A stretch of DNA of 64,000 bases, from contig JAEMWC010000247.1 of NCBI GenBank assembly GCA_016490735.1, positions 239,501-303,500 of the forward strand, read 5' to 3'. The notes beneath the pieces were generated by a model. The model searched no databases and was not told the DNA's origin. It saw only the letters and a list, made by a program, of their open reading frames with translations. The translations under genes were made by a program, and so were the position numbers. Origin of the DNA: Pachyseris speciosa. Its lineage: Eukaryota; Cnidaria; Anthozoa; Scleractinia; Pachyseridae. Each line of letters begins with the position of its first letter. The stretch's first letter is position 1. This document shows positions 21,714-33,607 of the stretch, piece after piece.

Positions 21714-23150
21714 GTACGAAAAAGAAACATTTCACGATCTGTCCCTTGAGGGGGCGAGATACTAAAAGGAGCTGCACGAAGACGCCTTTTTTGCTGGGGA
21801 AGGGGGAGAGAAGGGAGGCTGCAAAAGGGTCGCTAGGAAATCTTTGCACCGTATGTTGGATTACTATTCTTTTGGGAAAAAAAAGGTAGAAACCAAAGAA
21901 AATGATGAGTTCAGATTCGGTGCTGACGTACCAACCGTAACGGAAAGCGTTTTGCAAAATGCTTTTTATTGACATTGAAGAAAGAAAATGTGTGCTTGTA
22001 CCTAGGGCTAACACCTAGAAGATCGATACCCTCAGTGTCCTCACAAGTGCTACCGGGTGAGTGAAAATGTTAACTCTGAAACTGACGGATAACAATTAAG
22101 CCTACTAATTTGTTAACGGGAAAACCATGCTAACACATTTGCGACTATGCGCTATTCAACACATGCCAGTATAACAACTTTTATAAAGTACTAGTCGACA
22201 ACAGAGATCAGTAAAACTGGGCCTTACATTCAAACAAATATACAGCTATAGGAGGCGGGGCAAGTTAAAAACTATAAAAAAAAAAACATTACAAAATAAT
22301 CCAAAATAAACATCGACATAACTGAATATATGAAAGGATTGAGGACGTCATTGCTGTCGTCATCGTCATTGTCATCGTTATCGCTGTTTTCATGATCACC
22401 ATTATCGCTACTGCTGTCGTTGTTGTTATTATCATTATTACTTTATTACGTCGAAATTATTGTTCGTAGAAACCCCTTGATGATCCGCTAACTTTAGTGG
22501 TATTGCATTAGTTAATTACTTTATTACCTATTTTGATATCTAAATTTCACTTGCAATAGATAATTTAAAATAAAAAACATTTTCGAATTTGTTAAGTCAT
22601 CAGCACCTGGGTTTCTTACAGAGGAAGGTGCCTCCACTTGTAAGTTCGAGTTTTAAAGAGGGCGCCACCTAAAAAAAAAAGCGGAGAGCTGTGCAGTTTA
22701 CGAAACCAAGGGGGAAATCAGGTCTTACCAACTCTTACAACTTCTATGTATTTATAGAGGTTTAATAATTATTGTGGTTTTAATGTATTTTCCCATTACA
22801 AAAAAAGAGTTACATTTGTGATGCAGCTAGTCTATGAAGCAAGCCTTTCATTGCTATAGAATGGCTTAGTAAATCATGCTCTATAATTTTTTGAGTCATT
22901 TCATCTCTTTTTTATGTAATTTGACTTCATAAATTTGTATTTTTTTTTTATTTTTCTGCACAGATCTGAACGAGTGTAACAGAAACAATTATTATTGTCA
23001 TCAATTTGCTACGTGCACAAATTATCGAGGCTCTTTCAACTGCACCTGCAACATTCAACAAGGATTCATCGGAGATGGATTTCAATGCTATCTAAATTAT
23101 GCGGGTATGATCTGTACCACGTGACACGCAATCTTATCATGAACACTTAA

Positions 23151-23760
23151 CCCATTGGCACCCGTGCCGTCCAAAACCGGCCGCGAAGAACCACGTCCCT
23201 TGTACCGCTTGTGACGTCATCAGTTTTAATGCTCAAGGACAACTTTTACATCTAGCATGTGTAGGGGGAAGAGATCTTTCAAACTGTACCCAAATGAGCA
23301 GCATTCCGTCAAACAAGCCGGAGAAAACGCAAAAACACCAAGTGACGTTGAGCCGAAAATTTGAATGAAAATCTTGTTCCACGACCCACCTACACTTCCT
23401 TCCACCTAATCCTATGATCCTAAAAGTTTGCCACAAATGTTTTCCCACTGAAAGGAAGCCTAGGAAATGCCCAGCAAGAGAAAAGAAAGCGAGGCAAGAA
23501 AAGCGAAAGAAAAGGGGAGGAGAGAAAGCGAAAGATAGAAGGAGAGGGGGCGGTGAAACTTTTCAACCCCAAGTTTTGTTTTCTGTTCATGCCCGAACTT
23601 AGAAAGCTAATATTAAGCATCAGGGGCAGAAGGGCGCGATGAACCCCACCAGTAACATAGTTTTGGGCAGTTTTGGTTCTTTTTGGCTAGAATCTGGCCA
23701 GAAAACGGCTCGACGAGCTTCAAAAGGTGTTTTTCGGCAAAATGCTCGGTAGTCAATGGG
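23151..23760. mobile_element. PiggyBac-like MITE, copy B
   Basis: Same insertion as 5,854-6,465, flanked by TTAA at 23,147-23,150 and 23,761-23,764, with CCCATTG and CAATGGG ends. Confidence 0.65.
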
Positions 23761-23887
23761 TTAATGTGGATGAGAATGTGATATCAAAACTCATCAAGAC
23801 CGAGGGTAAATCGTGCCCGGGACTATGATACAAACTTGGTCCTTGAAATAATACTGTGATACTATAATTATGCTTCGGACTTCAGAC

Positions 23888-23953
<66 letters not shown>

Positions 23954-24161
23954 CATATATTGTTACAGTTTTCTCATAGTTCGTAACTTAATTTTGCAAT
24001 ATTTATTGTTTTGTAAATATTGGATGAATTGTTAAATAAATTTTTTATTCAAATATTAAAAAAATATTATTTTTTTTTTTTTTATCGCGTAGTGCTTATT
24101 GTAACCCTTATTCAACTTGCAAACAGACTTATGTCTTCTGCTAGTTTTTGTCTCGTTTCCG
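23888..24161 (-). mobile_element. Retro-insertion with (ATA)n tail, unit B only
   Basis: Unit A lacks this block (near 6,605). In unit B a pure TTA run (23,888-23,953) is followed by about 200 bp of AT-rich sequence. Read on the minus strand, it ends in an ATA-repeat tail, the form expected of a 5'-truncated non-LTR or SINE insertion. Its family is not recognised. Confidence 0.45.
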
Positions 24162-24438
24162 TCTTCCAAGATGTTGTGATAGGCTTTACTATGATTTCAG
24201 TCGGAAATTTTCAACAAATGTACGCTGCGCTCGACATGTGATATGATGCATGTTGTCTTGTAAGAGAAACATTACTGTATCCACCGCTCTGTCCGTTCCT
24301 CGATGTCAGCACGCTTTTTTGGAAGAACGAGGAACGGGATGGCCATGAATGGTTGGAATGACGTTAAAAGGTTGATTGGTGGATAGAATGAATGAACCCG
24401 GTGGGCTGAACCCGGTGGGCTGTCCCGGTGGGCTGTCT

Positions 24439-24656
24439 GAATGAACTTGGAAAAATCGACCACTTGAAAAGAAACTCGCCCAGCTGCGGTGGAGTACTGC
24501 TACTTCAACAACTTCCCACAGAAAATAGAAGGGCAATAAGAGCGAGAGAACGGCTAAAAACATGCTTAAAATGGACGGTGCTACCGCACTGGTGAATATA
24601 TGCACCGCAGCTGGGCGAGTTTCTTTTCAAGTGGTCGATTTTTCCAAGTTCATTCC
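24439..24656. mobile_element. Short MITE with ~52-bp inverted ends replacing a TLDc exon
   Basis: Bases 24,439-24,492 and 24,604-24,656 are inverted copies beginning GAATGAACTTGGAAAAATCG. The element lies within 24,395-24,825, the stretch that replaces the copy-A TLDc exon region (about 6,830-7,590). A small GGTGGGCTG triplication (24,399-24,437) precedes it. Confidence 0.6.
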
Positions 24657-24941
24657 TTAAAGTTGGCATCGAGTCCCACATACACAGCGATTTTCAGGGA
24701 GATTTAACACGATTAACCGCGTCCACTTTGACGATGAAAACACGGATATAGGAAGGAGAAGCATTCCTGACCATCATAACTTGCCGTTCAACAAGCGATT
24801 TCTGCGGTGCGGTGATGTCCGGGATCTTGTAGAGTACAAACACTAAATCTTACATTGTATTAATGAACCTGAAAAGCAATAATAGCATGAACAATAGAAA
24901 ATAATAGAACTATTATTGTGTAGAAAATGTGGTTTACCGCT

Positions 24942-24966
24942 CTGACGAAGGGCTAACACTCGAAAC
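24942..24966 (+). ncRNA. Hammerhead-like core, copy B (degenerate)
   Basis: Counterpart of 7,709-7,733. Stem II is further weakened (ACTC opposite GGGC) and the cleavage side reads GAAACGCC. Probably inactive. Confidence 0.3.
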
Positions 24967-26924
24967 GCCATTTTTGTGAATCCCTGTACGGTGGTCAATT
25001 TACTTGATCAACTCCATTGATAAACCAAATTTTTGTGTTTTACTCCCCCACTGACGCAGTACCACAGTTTCTTTAGAAACTAACCCCCTTTATTCATTTA
25101 TTATTATTTAGTACCAGATAGTGTTGTTCTTGTTGTATGAATTTAGGCCTTGTACTAAACTGTGTGCTTCCAACGACCCTTAAAGCAGACCTTAGGTCTG
25201 CACCACACTCTTCTGAGCTTTAGTAAATGCTTCGAATAAGAACCTGCTTCATTTGTCAAGCTGAAATGGTTCGTATGATTATACTGAAACAAACTATTCA
25301 GTTAAATAACGGATTATAATTCGCTTGATACGTTGGAGAAAAATAGGGTGTGAGTGGTGCCGGCGGAGCTTCTCCATTGCCTGCTACGTAGCCTGCACTT
25401 ACAAGGACAGTAACATTATTTGATGATATCTTAGCTTCTAACACCCCTTATAACTTAATTTTAACTAACATTGTCAAATATAGGCAATATAACTGTTGTG
25501 ACTGCTTCCTCGCCTTTTGTTTTTTGGACGTCTTGAAATCTGAATTCTCCTTACTGTGTTAAATACTTGTTTTCGTACAACTTCTAATATTTTCTTTGCA
25601 AAAGTCCTGGTAGTAACTATGAATTATGCAGTGGTAAAGCAAAACAAAACAAAACAAAACAGAAAATAAGCATACAGGAGAACTTCAGCAATGGAGCAAA
25701 ACTGCGATTGCTGGCTAAAATCTGAGTATAAGTGAATGGAACTCGTCTTTTTTGACATTTACGTTTTCTTTTAGTTTCCAGCTGTGTGAGCTATCAGTAC
25801 GATTCTAAAGCCTTTCTTTTTTCACTGGTGAACAAGCCTGGATGGGCGCCTGTGAAACTGCCTCAAACAGGACTATATAGTTCTCATCGCTATTCCATTT
25901 ACATTTGCTTATCGTATGGGCCCATATTCGGAGGAGGTCACGACATCCTTGTTTCCGACTACGCATCATCCAACAGATATTCTCAAGCAAATCTTGGCTA
26001 CACGTACGGTCCACCAAGCGGTTACAGCTATGGCAGCATCTTCGCCCAAACTTTCCTCTCAGGAGGAAGTGACTTATATTTTTCACCAGACGAAGTAGAA
26101 ACATTTTACGAGACAACTTAAAATGTCATCAAAAGCCTTGCACTAAAGTTTCAACCTCGGCATGTTGCATTTAAGAGTGAATGTCTGTAAGGATGTTGAA
26201 GAAATGACGGAAACAGCTCAAAAGTCGGTTTGGCTCATACTTTTTATGTTGGTAGGCACTAGTACCACACATTTCAAAATGGTGTTTATTTACTCAAATA
26301 TTCGTTAATTTGGGAGAAATTAATTTAAATCAATTAATGTTATTTTTCATCAACAAATCCTCAAAATTCCCAATATTCATGACCTTAGCAACTCAGCTTA
26401 TCGCAAAGTTTGATCCTTTTCCACGCAATTCCGACTTGATTGAACCTTCTTAAGATTATTGATTGAAGAAACAGTTGATTTTCTCTTCAAATAAATAAAA
26501 TACGCAAAAAATCGCCAAGCATACCCACAACTCGTCTGAATCGTGTCCGGTAGGACCCAAAACAAACACACCGTAAATGGCTGTGGTACGCCACGAATCT
26601 CCCCAGAAAATCTCTTGAGAGACCACGAAGGATTGTTTTAACTTTCTACCGTTTCAATTTTTTGGGATCTTCAACGGTTTTGCGACAAAAAGTCTCGAAA
26701 TTTAGTTAATTTTAACTATCCGCCGTTTTGAAATATTCATGTAAATTGTGTGACAGATTACCGCCGTAGCGAAACAGTCCTCGGAAAGATCTCTTTCTCT
26801 AAGTTGCAAATGTGAATCACCGTTGTAGTTCTTTTCAGAATTGAAGTCAAGTGGCACATTGAGATATAATGGAAATAATCAATTTTATCAAAAATAGAAA
26901 TCCGAAAGAACAGCTTGCAACACA

Positions 26925-27474
26925 GGCTTCCCAAGCTCAAAATTCGCTTCTAAATCTGTGCTTTATGGGACAGCTTGTTTATGTCGAGTATTGTATGGGA
27001 AAGTCACCGATCGTAAAAAAAAATGTGTAAATAACTATTTAATTAGAAATAAAGTTTTCCTTCCTCAAATGTGTCGCGTACTTGTCTCTTGTGCCGATTT
27101 GGAAGCCATTCTGACAGCGTTTAGTGAAGTTAATCGAAATCGTTATCTCTCCTTCTAAAAGAAGGAGAAGGCAGACCACTCCATCGATAGCATCAATCGC
27201 TGGCGAGACGTCATTCCACAAATCGCTCTCTCCTCAAAAGGAAAAGTCCCGAATCGCAATAAAACCAACAGTTCCATAAAGCCCAATAAATTTCACTCCA
27301 CATACGTGTGCTTCGGCTGTCGAAAGACTCGTGAAGAACGAAATATTTGGCTTAAAGTTCGCTTCTTCGGCTTTCCTGATATGCTTGTGACCGACTTCGA
27401 GCCAACGGCCGCTACGCAAGGCCACCTCTGATTGGTCCATTTGAACCAAGTCACGCACTGACAACAGTCAACAG
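26925..27474. repeat. Second copy of the unit-junction segment
   Basis: Homologous to 15,607-16,125. It lies inside the TIR-bounded block, immediately before a different continuation (GAATTGCAATAACGC) at 27,475. This suggests the block captured flanking host DNA or arose by recombination. Confidence 0.65.
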
Positions 27475-27607
27475 CGTGAGAATTGCAATAACGCTTAGTA
27501 GAAGTTCCTTACGAAAAGGAAGTAGTCCCTTTAACAGATATTAAATTGAGTGTAATCTTTCAAAAGTATAAAACGACGGTTAAAGGTTAAACTGGGCTCC
27601 TTACCCT

Positions 27608-27647
27608 AAACAAACAAACAAACAAACAAACAAACAAACAAACAAAG
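27608..27647. repeat. (CAAA)n microsatellite
   Basis: Ten tandem CAAA units. Confidence 0.95.
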
Positions 27648-27761
27648 AAGATAACCAATAGTACTACCACTAACAACAACAATAAAAATCAAAATAGCAA
27701 ATTCTCGCGATTGCTTCTCTTATGCCTTTTGCGAAATAAAAGAAATAGGTTCTTATCCACT

Positions 27762-30593
27762 ATACAGCTACCCACCCCATCGTGTCTGACCACAGGGATT
27801 CCAGGTCAGTGCAGTGTTTCATATAGGGGTTTTGCCCAGGGGGCCGCCGGGGTTTTGGGGGGAACAGTAACGACGCGTTAGAGGGTTTCAAGATTTTTGC
27901 CAGGGGTAGTATACTCCCACTTCACCCACTTCAAGTTTTGAGAGTTTGCGCTTTTGTTATTTCTGCAGCACCGTCTAGGATGACCAAACGACATTACGAT
28001 CTAGTTTAAGAAAAGGTCTACCCCCTCAGGAACGTAGTTTGCGAACCTTTGCTAAGGGCTTTACCATCGTTTCTTTTTTTGCCGAAACGATGAAAAGTTG
28101 AAAAAATATCTGTTGTTGGACAATATTTTGGGACTTTTCTATTATATCAGTAACCAAGTTGCAACAAAACACGCCGGCTACACAATCAAAGTGCGTTGCG
28201 TGGGTGACTTTTCTCGGCAGGTTGGATTCATTAAGCTGATGCGTGGATCTTGGTTACGGGTGCGTGGTTTTTAAGTAGTCGCATCTAAATATGCTTCATA
28301 GCATCCTTATTGTCACAAGGTAAGTCCTTTTAACTACGAGATCGTTGGCATGTGTAGCCGCCGATTTGAAACATCTGCTAAGAGGTGCTTCTCATGAGCG
28401 GTACAACTGTTTCAACATTAACTGCTACGTTTACCATAGTAATTGGTCTCACTGTTTCACAAAACAAGAACGTTCCCTGACAGCCTGGACAATTTGTTTC
28501 TGTCACTGAATATATGGGTTTTCCCTCTCTGTGTAATATCATCTGCCTTTAATCCGAGATCCCCACAAATCTCCCTCAGCATTCTTATTAACAAACTCGA
28601 TAATTTGTTATTGTGAAAGTTTGAATATAAAGATTCAGCCTCAATTGCATTTTGTTGGTCTTCATCGTCGCTACTGGATTCTTCATGCTCCGTCGATGAG
28701 ACCTTTCGCAGTTTCGCTGCCAGTAGAGTTCAGTAGAGAGAAAAAGCCTGTCACTTGTTGTGGTGACAGAACGTCGCTCCCGAGGAAAAGGCGAGCTCCT
28801 AATTCACTCCTTTGCGCATGTCAGTCGAAACGTCTTTTGGATCGGCTCTCTTCCCGCGCTCCTCTCCAATTAAGAACTGCTCGGTGAGGTAATTTTGGTT
28901 TTATGTTAGGTTAGTTTTCCTCTTCACTGTTCTTAGTGCCCATCCCAAGATGCACCCTCATAGGGTGGTCCATTGCCACTGAATGCCGGAACTTGAATCC
29001 TTTCCCAAGATCTTTTCCCTGCGTAGCCTCATTTCTCCTTGTCGGGCAGTGTTTCTCTTTCCAGGGATCGTTCATACTTTCCCACATCTAGATAAGCCTG
29101 CAAAGCTGATGACCACTGAAATGTCTTAATACAGCCCTCTTCTTGACAAACAAATATTCCACTGGCCTCTGCTGCTACGGCTTCGTCATCTTCTAAACCT
29201 TCTGGGCCTTGACGGGAGGAACTGATTTCTTCAGAAGTTTGGGAGGACTGACGATCTTGTCGTGGCTTAATGACTCTGACGCATTATTTGTCGGTTGAGA
29301 AATGAGGCGGATCCAACACTACACTGTTTTGAGGACAGCTCTGAAACCATTGAAACGCGATCAAAGTGGTCCAGAGGAAAAGCAAACCATCGTGCACGTA
29401 TTTCAGAGCTGCCCTCAAGACAATGTAGCAGTAGCCGCTATCTGACAAGACGTACTTGCAACACTTAAGAAACAGCTGTTCCAGATACGGATAAAACGCA
29501 TTGGAAACAAGACAATGCTGGATGCTATCATTGTGTCTGTACCATTGTAAATAGCATGTCAAGCAGTCAGGTATCAGGCGTGAAGGTAGAGAGGTTCGAT
29601 TTTTCAGATCCCGAATAGTCTTTGACCGGAGAGGAAGAAAGCCGACCAAAAGGAGTTTCGAATGACATGCGCAAAGTAAGGAGTGAATTAGAAGCTCGCC
29701 GTGAATTAGGAGCAACAGGCTTTTTCTGTCTACTGGCAGCGTAAGGTCTCATCGATGGAACACGAAGAATCCAGCAGCGACGATGAAGGCCATGATGAAG
29801 AGTTTATTTTGAGTTTATCGAGTTTTATTTTAGTTATAAGTGCTTTTGTTTTGCACGGCCCCATAAGGTCTTAGCTTTAATTTCTACCGTGGGTAAATAA
29901 AGTTATTGTATTGTATTGTATTGTGTATTGTATTGTATTGTATTGTAGACCAACAAAATGCAATTGAAGCTGAATCTTTAACGCGGTCGTCGAAGAGTAG
30001 GCTGCCTTGCGTCACCCTGTTGTTTCGCTAATTCGGCGCACCATAACAAACTATGGCGAGTTTATTGATAAGAATGCTGAGTGAGATTTATGAGGATCAT
30101 ATCTCGGATTAAATGTTGATGATATTGCACGGAGAAGGAAGAAGCCAGATATTGATAGAGCAAAATGTACAGGTTGTCAGGGAATGTTCTAGTGTACTGT
30201 GAAACAGTGAGACCAAATACTGTACTATGGACAACTTAGCAATTGAAAAAGTTGTACCGCTCACGACAAGTACCTATCAGCGGCATATGTTTCAAATTCA
30301 GCAGCTACAGGTGCCAACGATTTGGTAGTTAAAATGACTTACCTTGTGACAATGGGGATGCCTTAAAGCATATTTGGATACTTGCTTATAAACCACACAC
30401 GCATGACCAAGATCCACGCATCATGTGAATGAATCCAAAGCCGCGCAATTCGCCCGCGCAACGCACTACCCCTTGCAAAAAGCTTGAACTGACCTTCTAA
30501 CGCGTTGTTACTGTTCACACAACAACCCTATATCAGACACTGCACTGACCTGGAGTTCCTGTGCTCAAACCTGATTGGGTGGATGGCTGTAGG
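27762..30593. mobile_element. 2.8-kb palindromic DNA element with ~1-kb inverted arms
   Basis: The left arm (27,762-28,865) and right arm (about 29,625-30,593) are diverged reverse complements over their whole length. Outer ends read TACAGCTACCCACCCC and its inverse near 30,575-30,590. The right arm is interrupted by a LINE tail (about 29,790-29,946). The 760-bp centre has a 143-codon minus-strand frame (29,284-29,715) that I do not recognise. The long arms suggest a fold-back or MULE-like non-autonomous element; no target duplication is clear. Confidence 0.6.
29790..29946 (+). mobile_element. LINE 3' tail with (TATTG)n
   Basis: CACGGCCCCATAAGGTC, then CCGTGGGTAAATAAAG and a TATTG-repeat tail. 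It interrupts the right arm of the palindrome, so it is younger than that element. Sequence form is like CR1-type LINE ends. Confidence 0.55.
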
Positions 30594-30598
30594 ATTAA

Positions 30599-31952
30599 CC
30601 CTTTAAGTCCGAAATACCTTTGAACGTTTTCGTCAATTTTGTCGATGCAAACAACTGAAAGAGATCTTGATGTCCTATATGAAGGTCTCCTTTGAAATGT
30701 TTGCTGCTCTGGAATACCGAGGACTCAGTCAAGTTTTATTGTGACGTCACCAATTTGAACCGTTGAAGAGTATTTACTACGGAAGCAAATATAACATCTA
30801 AGTCTTTCCAACTCCTCTACTTTCTATTTTTACAACGAGTGTACGTGAAGTTTCATTGTGTGTGTGTGTGTGTCTTGTGTACGTATCTAGATGCCTATAT
30901 TTTAAAATGAAACTTAACAAGACTAGTGTCTAACCAGAAAACTATATGGTTTATTAGGCGCTGGGCATTTCCATCATTTTCATCAATATTTGGCTTAGTT
31001 TAACCTACAGATACCTTAATACCTTTAATTTAACTACCCATACAAATATATTTTCATGTGATGTAAGAAGAAAATGTGAAAATAAAGTATTGTATTGTAT
31101 TGTATTGTATCCTTGTTGTTTTATTCGCGACAGTAACAAGTTGTAATCGGTAGGTACTCAGTTTATAAGTGTGTTTTCGAGCCATTTTTCACTGCAAAAG
31201 TTCCTAGGCTGGCATCATTAAGTTGGAATGGAGAGTCGAGGCAAACTTCTGAACGAAACCAGAGGCGACAGATAATTTCATAACGACTGGTACGACAAAA
31301 GTGTTCCTGTCGAGTCATGGCGGCTCGGACAAGTGACGTTCGTCTCTCTGGCCGTTCCGTGATAGATTTTTGCACCTAGCAAGGCAATTTTGGCGATATT
31401 TGACTTGCAAAGAACACAACGGGTACCATATTTTGCCAGTAGGTCCGGATGGCTCTAGAAAATGAAGATAGCCGGACTTTAATTTCGCCTTGGTATCCAA
31501 ATTACCCAGAATGCAATTCGAGTGCCAAAAAGAAAAACGAAGACTTTTAACAGTGGCTCGAATAAAATGGCTTATGCTCGACTCGTTTTAGGCGTGAGAG
31601 GCAAAATTGGAGATAAATGCTTAGTCACGAGATCAAGGTTTGCTCTCATTAGGGAATTTTATTTTCCAAAGGTGTTTTTCAATTAAAGAATTGAAAGCAA
31701 AGATGTGTGTCTTTTAGCTTTGCTCCAGGGCACATTAAACGGCCATTTTTGGTTTTGCTTGAAAACAAATAGTGATACAGAGAGCGAAATGAAGGTTATT
31801 CTCAGTGTATTGGCTCTTAAAGCCTAAAACAGTTACTGGTTGACACTATAAACAGACCATAATAATCAGGTCTCTAAATTTGAAAGCGTTAGCAATCTTG
31901 AAATCGGTAGGCCTGTCTGTCGTTCAAATTTGTACGATTGGGACTTAAAGGG
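30599..31952. mobile_element. TTAA/CCC element (piggyBac-like MITE) with internal (TATTG)n tail
   Basis: The left end is TTAA then CCCTTTAAGTCC; the right end is GGACTTAAAGGG then TTAG. Inside, AATAAAG with a TATTG tail (31,088-31,111) marks a nested retro-insertion. No transposase is seen. Confidence 0.5.
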
Positions 31953-33519
31953 TTAGGGCCATATTCCTTTAATTTACAAAAGGTATAAGAGAAGCAATGG
32001 CGGGAATTTGTAGTTTTGATATTCGTTGTTGAGGGTGGTAAAGGGGGGTGGGGGTGGGGGTCTTGATCACGTTTAAAGGGAAATAAAATGGTCGTTTCAC
32101 ATTTCACGTACATTAAAATGGGGATTTCGCGTTTCACGAGAAAAAACAAACAAACAACATTTCTTAGGGAGTGTACGTTTTTAATGTGGGAGGAATTGGG
32201 GAGGGGAGGGCTGGAGTAATTTTGCAATAGTTAAATAGGATAACCTTGGCCCTCCACTTATGTCTCGAATATAAAGCATGGCGCTTCACATATAGTCAGA
32301 GTGAAAGGGACCCCCCCCCCCCCAAAAAAAAAAAACAAAAAAAAACAAAAAAAAACCTTGTAAGTTGCCGTGTTTTGCCCATTTTTCATTGTTTTCAAAG
32401 ATTTATTCATTCGAAACTGTACAGTAAGGGAAACTCACGAACCTATAACGAGATGTTTTAACTGAAAGTAGAAAAGTTGTTTGATAATTGTCTGCCTTTA
32501 CTGTACATGCTATTGTATGTGAGAATACTGATATATCAAACCGACTTGACTTGACTTAGCGCATACGCTATACCGGGTTACGTCAAGAAAAAAAAATCGA
32601 CGACTCTCTCTTAGAATTGAGATATAAATGGATGACCCGTCCGCTAACGTTAACATATTTTTTTGGTGACCCTCCCCCAAATTACTCCAGCCCACTTTCC
32701 CACCTTATAAAGCATACAGTCCCTAACTTTGGTCAGAAGGAGAACTACAGTCAAAGCACTGCCTTGTCTGAAGTCCTTAACTTTTTAGGATATAAACTAG
32801 TGAGCAGCACACAGCAACAGCTATTGTCAACGTTTATACTATTCGACCGGTTTCGCCTGATTACACAGACTTTATCAGAGATTGTAACAAGATTGGTGAA
32901 AGAACTTAAGTTTTATTTTTACTAAATGTTGACAGTACAAAGTTCAAATTTGGGCGTGAAGAGCCAAAAAACACCCACAAACGAACGAATACATACAGGA
33001 TATAACGTAAAAATGTGCTTGCAATTATTGTTTAATTTTCGGCCTCACGATTTTAAAACGTGGCAAACATTGGAAAACGGGCCTTGTCCTTGTGGATTAA
33101 GGATTTCTTGTTACCGTCTGCCATGTAACTCATCATCAAAAAGTTACATTTGGTAGAATCTCGCTACCTTCAGAGGCGGTTTCCATTGACGAGCAAAGGT
33201 ATCCCAGACACCTTCCCAAGGCAATTACAGCGCTGAGTAAAGAATGACGTTCATATTGCAATGGAACGCAATATAGTTTGTACCGAACTGTACCATATTA
33301 AGGCATCTATCGCTAAAATTTCTCTCAAAATTAAAGAAACATGAGACAAAATCATAATTCACAGTGAATTTAACTCCCGAATCTCATTTGACGGATAATT
33401 ATAATAAAAAATCACGGCTCACGGTGATTACCAAAATCACGTTTAATTTCACGAGGAAAAAACCGGCCATTTCACATTTCATGGGAAATAAAAAGGCAAT
33501 TCACGGCTCACCCAACCCC
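31953..33519. other. Unassigned interior of the TIR-bounded block
   Basis: Contains a G-run tract (32,040-32,063), a C/A homopolymer tract (32,309-32,356) and repeated TTTCACATTTCAC motifs (32,095 and 33,470). No gene is supported. Confidence 0.5.
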
Positions 33520-33607
33520 TACTAGTGCCTACCAATATAAAAAGAGTGAGCCAAACCGATTTTTGAGCTGTTTCCGTCACTTCTTCGATCCTTACAGACG
33601 TTTACTC

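Larger units (their letters stand above)
18626..26121 (+). pseudogene. Lectin-like/EGF/TLDc gene, copy B (disabled)
   Basis: Matching exons are 18626-18793, 19237-19347, 20001-20120, 20653-20743, 21339-21713 (CTLD), 22964-23104 (EGF) and 25775-26121 (C-terminal TLDc). The CTLD carries TGA at 21,515-21,517 where copy A has TGG (the WLG tryptophan). The N-terminal TLDc exon is missing; because it is phase 1-1 its loss would not shift the frame, but half the fold is gone. The duplication starts inside an intron, so the promoter and first exons were never copied. A cysteine of the third repeat is also Phe here (RAFVKEL versus RACVKEL), and a CTLD cysteine is Arg. Confidence 0.8.
26175..33607. mobile_element. 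7.4-kb TIR-bounded composite block at a duplicated TTAA
   Basis: TTAA at 26,171-26,174 and 33,608-33,611 flanks inverted ends of about 88 bp starting GAGTGAATGTCTGTAAGG; the right end is 33,520-33,607. Unit A has one TTAA at the same place (12,738) with no insert, giving a clean empty site. The interior contains a piece homologous to 15,607-16,125, a CAAA microsatellite, the 2.8-kb palindromic element and a TTAA/CCC element. No transposase frame is recognised. It could be one large non-autonomous transposon or nested growth inside a MITE. Confidence 0.6.

Noticed and set aside
29284..29715. Transposase in the palindromic element
   Set aside because: The 143-codon frame has no catalytic motif I recognise and partly overlaps the repeat arm.
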